Shown piece by piece: positions 60,019 through 64,000 of a DNA stretch of 64,000 nucleotides. This DNA is from CAZAQV01 sp964487255 (GTDB lineage Bacteria > Myxococcota_A > Polyangia > Polyangiales > CAZAQV01), in assembly GCA_964487255.1 (NCBI GenBank), contig CAZAQV010000030.1, positions 12,025 to 76,024 on the forward strand, written 5' to 3'. The notes below the pieces were generated by a model. The model did not search any database, had not been told where the DNA came from, and was given only the letters and a program-made list of their open reading frames with translations. Numbering within the stretch: position 1 is the stretch's first letter; each line of letters starts with the position of its first letter. The position numbers were made by a program, and so were the translations under genes.

Positions 60019-61237
60019 TCTCGATCATGTGAGACGCAACCCGGACACACTCTTCGGCGAGGACATTTTCGTCACGTGCGACGTGGCCGTCGACACACGA
60101 CCCGATAGCGTATGTGCGCGGGCCGGCAACGCCAAAGCGGTCCGCCTCGACCCAAAAGCCGTCGTCGCGGAAGCGCGCACCGGCCCCCGCCTGCACAGCG
60201 AGTTCATAGACGCCTGAGCGAAAACCAACGAACACAACGGCGTCCGCGCGCTGACGAGTGCCCTCGGCGAGCTCAATCAAGTCGACACAGTTGCCACCGC
60301 GAATACGCTTGATCTGTTCGAGCGCAAAGACTGTCGATTGAACACCGTGGCGCTCAAAGCGACGGCGGAGCTGTGCACCATCGCGCTCATCACGCGGCAC
60401 CAAAACAACTTGTTTCCCAGGCGCAAACCCCTCGTCGAGCAGCCGGTGGGCCGCTTGTCCTGTGATCACGCCTGGGTGGTCAGCACCACGAACCGCGGGA
60501 ACGTGTTCATGCGTGCCCGTCGCGAGAACGAGCTGCCGGGGTTCGAACACTGTGCAGCGCACACCATCGAAGGCAAGTACGAGTTGCTCATACACGCCAA
60601 GCGCAGACACCCCGAGTTCTATGGTGACGCCAAGTTGCTCTACCTGCTTGCACAACGCTTCGCGCGGAACAACCGTTCGTTCGTCGACTACGACGACGCT
60701 TCGTCCACGTTCGGCGAGTTTTCTCGCTAAACACAAACCGCTGCGTCCTGCTCCCACGACTAGCACGTCGACATCTCTTCTCTGTGCGTCTTCAATGTCT
60801 GGTGTATGATCGGGAAGCGTGCCTACGCCCGCAATACGTCGCGCAACCTTTTGCATGATGCGGTTGATGGGACCGAAGCGCGTAAACATGTGGTGGTGAT
60901 CCAAGCCGTCGGAGAAAAACCAATCTGTGACCGCAAGGAAATCTGTTCTCGCCGAACCGAGGACATTCTGAGTCTCACAAATATGATGACCTTCGACGCG
61001 AAGTTGGCACGTCGGTACACTTTGCTTCCCATCGACACGCATTAGACAACCGTCGCAACGGTTGCTGTAACACACGGCGCCGCGCGGACGGTGATACTTG
61101 ACACTGCGCGAGAGCAGCATGCGACCGCTCGCGGCGATCGACATCGCCAAGGGCTCCCCTTGACCTGCTTCGATGGTCGCTCCGTCAACCTCGATCATCC
61201 GCACCGCAGTGGGTTCGCGCAGCCGCACCAGCGCCAT
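60002..61237 (-). CDS. FAD/NAD(P)-binding amine dehydrogenase alpha-like subunit with N-terminal [2Fe-2S] ferredoxin domain
   Basis: A 411-residue fusion. Residues 1-95 form a [2Fe-2S] domain (Cys56, Cys61, Cys64, Cys77; SNRCDGCLMRV) as in the N-terminus of sarcosine oxidase alpha and HcnA. Residues 150-411 are a pyridine-nucleotide-disulfide-type FAD domain (VDVLVVGAGRSGLCLARKL, VLATGTHEHVPAVRG, AIGSCVDG) like HcnB/OoxA. The C-terminal folate-binding domain of sarcosine oxidase is missing. With the beta subunit it should form a membrane- or quinone-linked amine dehydrogenase. It starts 8 bases after the cupredoxin-like gene. Confidence 0.87.
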   Translation of the reverse strand: MALVRLREPTAVRMIEVDGATIEAGQGEPLAMSIAASGRMLLSRSVKYHRPRGAVCYSNRCDGCLMRVDGKQSVPTCQLRVEGHHICETQNVLGSARTDFLAVTDWFFSDGLDHHHMFTRFGPINRIMQKVARRIAGVGTLPDHTPDIEDAQRRDVDVLVVGAGRSGLCLARKLAERGRSVVVVDERTVVPREALCKQVEQLGVTIELGVSALGVYEQLVLAFDGVRCTVFEPRQLVLATGTHEHVPAVRGADHPGVITGQAAHRLLDEGFAPGKQVVLVPRDERDGAQLRRRFERHGVQSTVFALEQIKRIRGGNCVDLIELAEGTRQRADAVVFVGFRSGVYELAVQAGAGARFRDDGFWVEADRFGVAGPRTYAIGSCVDGHVARDENVLAEECVRVASHMIENADVR

Positions 61238-61245
61238 GTCTAACC

Positions 61246-62016
61246 CTAGTTCGAGGCCGCAACCATGAGCCCGTCCGCCTGACCGGGCTGCATGACGAAC
61301 TTAAGCTTGCGCGTCTCGCCAGGCTTGAGCGTCACGGTCTGAACGTCAGCGCTAAGCTTGGGATGCCACACACTAATCTGTACTGCGACCCCCGCCGGCA
61401 CGTCCGTCAAACGGAAGCGCCCATCCGGTCCAAGCTGTGCGTGTACCGCGTGGTGGAATGCTGCGACGCGCGTCTTGCCGCACGGAGCCGTAAAGGAACA
61501 GTGGGCTTCGTGCATGCCCGCTTCAGTCACCTCGAAGGACTGCGATTCCCCCTTCAGCAAGACCTTCGATGGTTCGCGGTCGCCGAGCGTCGGCATAAAG
61601 GGATAACTGCCTCGATTGACGAGCTTAATTCGGTCGCCAACGGTGACAGGGAGTATGCGTTCGGAAAGTCGACAACGGTCGATCGACACCTCGTGGGTTT
61701 GGGGCTCCACTTTCTTGGCCGACTTGATGGAGAAACCTCCGGCGCCAACCACGCCATCATCGAGCCAGCTGGCGCCCTCAACATCACCATCGCACTCACG
61801 CGGCGGCGGCGGTTGATTAAGTGTCGTCTCCACGTCGAAGTCAGGCTCGACCGTGACATTGTCGGCAAGTTCAACGACACCTTCGATCGTCGCATACCCG
61901 GTCGCCTCGGTAGCGCTCGCCGCTTGAAGCTGTTCGGCGCTGGAGCCTTCGCTCCCACAACCCGATGCCATCACCACTGACAGCACCACGCCTCGCGCCT
62001 TTCGCACCCTGACCAT
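61246..62016 (-). CDS. Cupredoxin-like lipoprotein
   Basis: A 256-residue exported lipoprotein (signal ending MASGC). Two beta-rich parts: residues 45-125 unknown, and 125-190 resembling a cupredoxin (LPVTVGDRIKLVNRGSYPFM, SFEVTEAGMHEAHCSFT, FHHAVHAQLG), then a transthyretin-like segment (RFRLTDVPAGVAVQISVWH). Some copper-ligand positions hold Cys, His and Met but the canonical spacing is unclear, so copper binding is only possible. Similar proteins occur near methylamine-type oxidation genes. It lies between the symporter and the dehydrogenase genes and may deliver electrons or substrate. Confidence 0.72.
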   Translation of the reverse strand: MVRVRKARGVVLSVVMASGCGSEGSSAEQLQAASATEATGYATIEGVVELADNVTVEPDFDVETTLNQPPPPRECDGDVEGASWLDDGVVGAGGFSIKSAKKVEPQTHEVSIDRCRLSERILPVTVGDRIKLVNRGSYPFMPTLGDREPSKVLLKGESQSFEVTEAGMHEAHCSFTAPCGKTRVAAFHHAVHAQLGPDGRFRLTDVPAGVAVQISVWHPKLSADVQTVTLKPGETRKLKFVMQPGQADGLMVAASN

Positions 62017-62167
62017 GACGGCGAATCTATCGCATGCTTTTCTTGGATCTCAACCGTTCTCTGCACATCGGATAAAAAACTGAAAGGTTACCGTGTCAGA
62101 CCGCGTGTTTCTTTGCGCAAGGCAAACACCATTTCGGCTCCCGACGGCTGTGGAGACGATCACCTGA

Positions 62168-63937
62168 CTAGATGTCCGGCTGGTAATCGACAGATTGACG
62201 GGTGACCCAACGGACCAAGTATGTCGCCGTCGCTGCGCAAACGATGATCAAAAAGAAGCCAACCGCGAACTCCCCGAACAACACCTTTCCGATTCCGATC
62301 ATGCCGCTGAACACAAACACGAGCGCGATTGCAAACTCTCGAAAGATGGTCCAAGAAAAGCCAACTTCGAGTGGCGCACCGATCTCCTCGCGAATCGGTC
62401 CCCACCAACCTGGCGGACGAACACGTCGATAGAACCTCACCAAATGTTCTCGGGGTTCAGGTTGCGTCAGGTTCGCAGTCACGAGAGTCGCAGCCGCAAC
62501 GCACGACACAATCAAGAGTAAGCGAAGCGCAGAGCCATCTGCGCCGTCACCCGTGGTCACACCCCATGACCGAAAGATGACGGCACAAGTTACACAGACT
62601 CCAAGCGCGACGAGTTCCGTCGTCGCGTTGATGCGCCACCAAAACCAACGCAACACATAGACGAGGCCCAGGCCTGCCATCAACTCCATCTTTAGACGAA
62701 AGGCGTCAAGCACCGAAGGAAGTGCAAGCGCAAGCGACCCGGCGATCAGCGCGACGAAGAGCGTCGCAAGCCGAGAAGCGGAAACGTAATGACGAGGGGG
62801 GCGGTCCTTCGCAACGAAGCGTCGATAGATGTCGTTGACGAGGTAGGACGCGGTCAGGTTGTAGTGCGAGTCCATCGTGCTCACGAACGCCGAGACAAAG
62901 GAAGCGACCATCAACCCCTTTAGCCCTACGGGCAAAAGCTCAGCAATCATCATGGGGTAGACAGATTCGCCATCGGTTACGGCAGGATAGAGCGAGAGCG
63001 AGGCCAGCGCAGCGATGTACCAGGGCCAAGACCGGATGAGCCACTGCACGGCCAAACCCCACAGGCCTGCACCGATCGCATGTCGCTCATCTTTGCAGGA
63101 AAGATAGCGTTGCGCGCGCTGCCCGCTGCCATCGGTCCCTGGCCCCGACCACCACTGCACACCCACCCAAACACCCATGGTTAGAAACGTGAAGCGGTCG
63201 GAGTCGAACGAGGGAATGAAGTCGAAAGCATTTTCTGTCTTTGTGTTGGAGCGCAGCGTCTCTTGGAGCACCTCCATGCCACCGGCCTTGTCAAGCGCGA
63301 CATAGGCCAAGATGACGGCACCGAGCGTGGCAACCGTGAACTCGATCACGTCAGTCGTTACAACACCCCAAATGCCCGACGCAGCTCCGTAAATAACCGT
63401 GAGCACGAGCAGCAGCGCGACGACGAGAACCTCGGCGCGCACCTCGCCCAAGATTGGAAGCGCCACAAACTCGGGCAGTCCCATGATGGCTTTGACTACT
63501 TTGACCATGCCGAGCGTGACCCACGCAATGGTGAGAATCTCAAGCACGAGTGTCTTGTAAAGTGCCATGCCACCACGAAGCACCGCCGCGCGTTTTCCGG
63601 CGTAGCGAAACTCGATCAGTTCGTTATCGGTCACGACACCACTGCGCCGCCAAAGTCGCGCGAAGAAGAACGCGACGAGCGCATGTCCCAGCACTCCGTT
63701 CCAGTAGAACCACGCACCTGAGAGCCCCTGTTCGCGAATCATCGCGGTTTGGTGAAGCGGGGTGTCGGACGCGAAGCTCGTGGCAAGTACCGAGGTGCCG
63801 GCCAACCACCAGGGCAGCGAACGACCACCGACGAAGAAATCTTCCGCCGAACCTGACGCGCGCTTCGTGAACCAAAGGCCAACAGCTGAGACAGCAAGTA
63901 GAAAACCGATCAATACTGCCCAGTCCAGTGTCGCCAT
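62168..63937 (-). CDS. Sodium:solute symporter (SSS family)
   Basis: A 589-residue transporter with about 13-14 helices. SSS landmarks: WAVLIGFLLAVSAVGLWFTKR, EDFFVGGRSLPWWLAGTSVLATSFASDTP (split over TM2), WNGVLGHALVAFFFARLWRR, and the TM8-9 region SFVSAFVSTMDSHYNLTASYLVNDIYRRF that contains the Na2-site Ser/Thr. Related to proline and other amine or organic-acid carriers. First gene of the amine-dehydrogenase operon (151 bases before the lipoprotein gene), so it probably imports the amine that the FAD enzymes oxidise. Confidence 0.9.
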   Translation of the reverse strand: MATLDWAVLIGFLLAVSAVGLWFTKRASGSAEDFFVGGRSLPWWLAGTSVLATSFASDTPLHQTAMIREQGLSGAWFYWNGVLGHALVAFFFARLWRRSGVVTDNELIEFRYAGKRAAVLRGGMALYKTLVLEILTIAWVTLGMVKVVKAIMGLPEFVALPILGEVRAEVLVVALLLVLTVIYGAASGIWGVVTTDVIEFTVATLGAVILAYVALDKAGGMEVLQETLRSNTKTENAFDFIPSFDSDRFTFLTMGVWVGVQWWSGPGTDGSGQRAQRYLSCKDERHAIGAGLWGLAVQWLIRSWPWYIAALASLSLYPAVTDGESVYPMMIAELLPVGLKGLMVASFVSAFVSTMDSHYNLTASYLVNDIYRRFVAKDRPPRHYVSASRLATLFVALIAGSLALALPSVLDAFRLKMELMAGLGLVYVLRWFWWRINATTELVALGVCVTCAVIFRSWGVTTGDGADGSALRLLLIVSCVAAATLVTANLTQPEPREHLVRFYRRVRPPGWWGPIREEIGAPLEVGFSWTIFREFAIALVFVFSGMIGIGKVLFGEFAVGFFLIIVCAATATYLVRWVTRQSVDYQPDI

Positions 63938-64000
63938 GGCGCCTGCATAACCCGCCCCCTTTTGTTTCGCCAGCCGCGATGAGCGCTCTTTCCAGAAGCC

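Noticed and set aside
1..64000. CRISPR arrays, prophage, integrase, tRNA-associated island, secondary-metabolite megasynthases
   Set aside because: Looked for and not seen: no regularly spaced repeats, no structural phage genes, no integrase, and no polyketide or peptide synthetase modules.

Overview
The window is about 60% GC, densely coded and bacterial. It most resembles a myxobacterium or relative (Myxococcota, formerly Deltaproteobacteria). The signs are Hanks-type Ser/Thr kinases with a transmembrane tail (one with the myxobacterial-style HRDVSPQN loop), a sigma-54 response regulator, many lipoproteins, a deltaproteobacterial-type SspB, a PilZ protein, a complete-looking class II HMG-CoA reductase and a chorismate-derived menaquinone operon. 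Genus cannot be assigned. No rRNA, tRNA, CRISPR, phage or complete insertion sequence was seen.

Layout. 1-11 kb: a glutathionyl-hydroquinone reductase start and a pirin, a lipoprotein isoaspartyl methyltransferase, a Pal/OmpA lipoprotein with a terminator, a LysR regulator, a winged-helix regulator divergent from a Ser/Thr kinase, a HAD phosphatase, lipoproteins, and a HigBA toxin-antitoxin pair lying between fragments of a VOC gene and a cupin gene. 11-19.4 kb: a coherent block of exosortase, VIT/von Willebrand protein with a C-terminal sorting-type tail, NlpC/P60 lipoprotein and GAF/PAS histidine kinase on the minus strand. Divergent from it are a ribosome-hibernation-factor-like gene and a sigma-54 response regulator. 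Sigma-54 promoter motifs precede both the VIT gene and the hibernation gene. 19.4-31.4 kb: gamma-glutamyltransferase, a second Ser/Thr kinase, an amidase, two tandem esterase lipoproteins, two large low-complexity envelope proteins (one ending in a VanY-like M15 peptidase) separated by a 164-bp element with 19-bp inverted ends, and a 2OG-Fe(II) oxygenase-like gene. 31.4-47.9 kb: mostly housekeeping genes (desaturase, HAD, esterase, OmpA lipoprotein, CPBP protease, MutM, RarA, tandem FKBP, Dus, PabA-PabB fusion, SspB).

47.9-58.1 kb is a nine-gene minus-strand operon in transcription order: polyprenyl diphosphate synthase, HMG-CoA reductase, menG, menF, menD, menH, menA, menC, menE. Most junctions overlap or nearly so. 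It supplies the isoprenoid tail and most of the menaquinone head-group pathway, but menB and the DHNA-CoA thioesterase are absent here. 58.3-64 kb: a small unknown gene, then an operon for a sodium:solute symporter, a cupredoxin-like lipoprotein and a two-subunit FAD/[2Fe-2S] amine dehydrogenase of the sarcosine-oxidase/opine-dehydrogenase/HCN-synthase type with an unusual domain arrangement.

The most interesting unit is the 11-19.4 kb exosortase block. It looks like a small, self-contained envelope sorting module with one obvious substrate, wired to its own histidine kinase, sigma-54 activator and sigma-54 promoters. All functional calls are from reading translated sequence by eye; no homology search was run.
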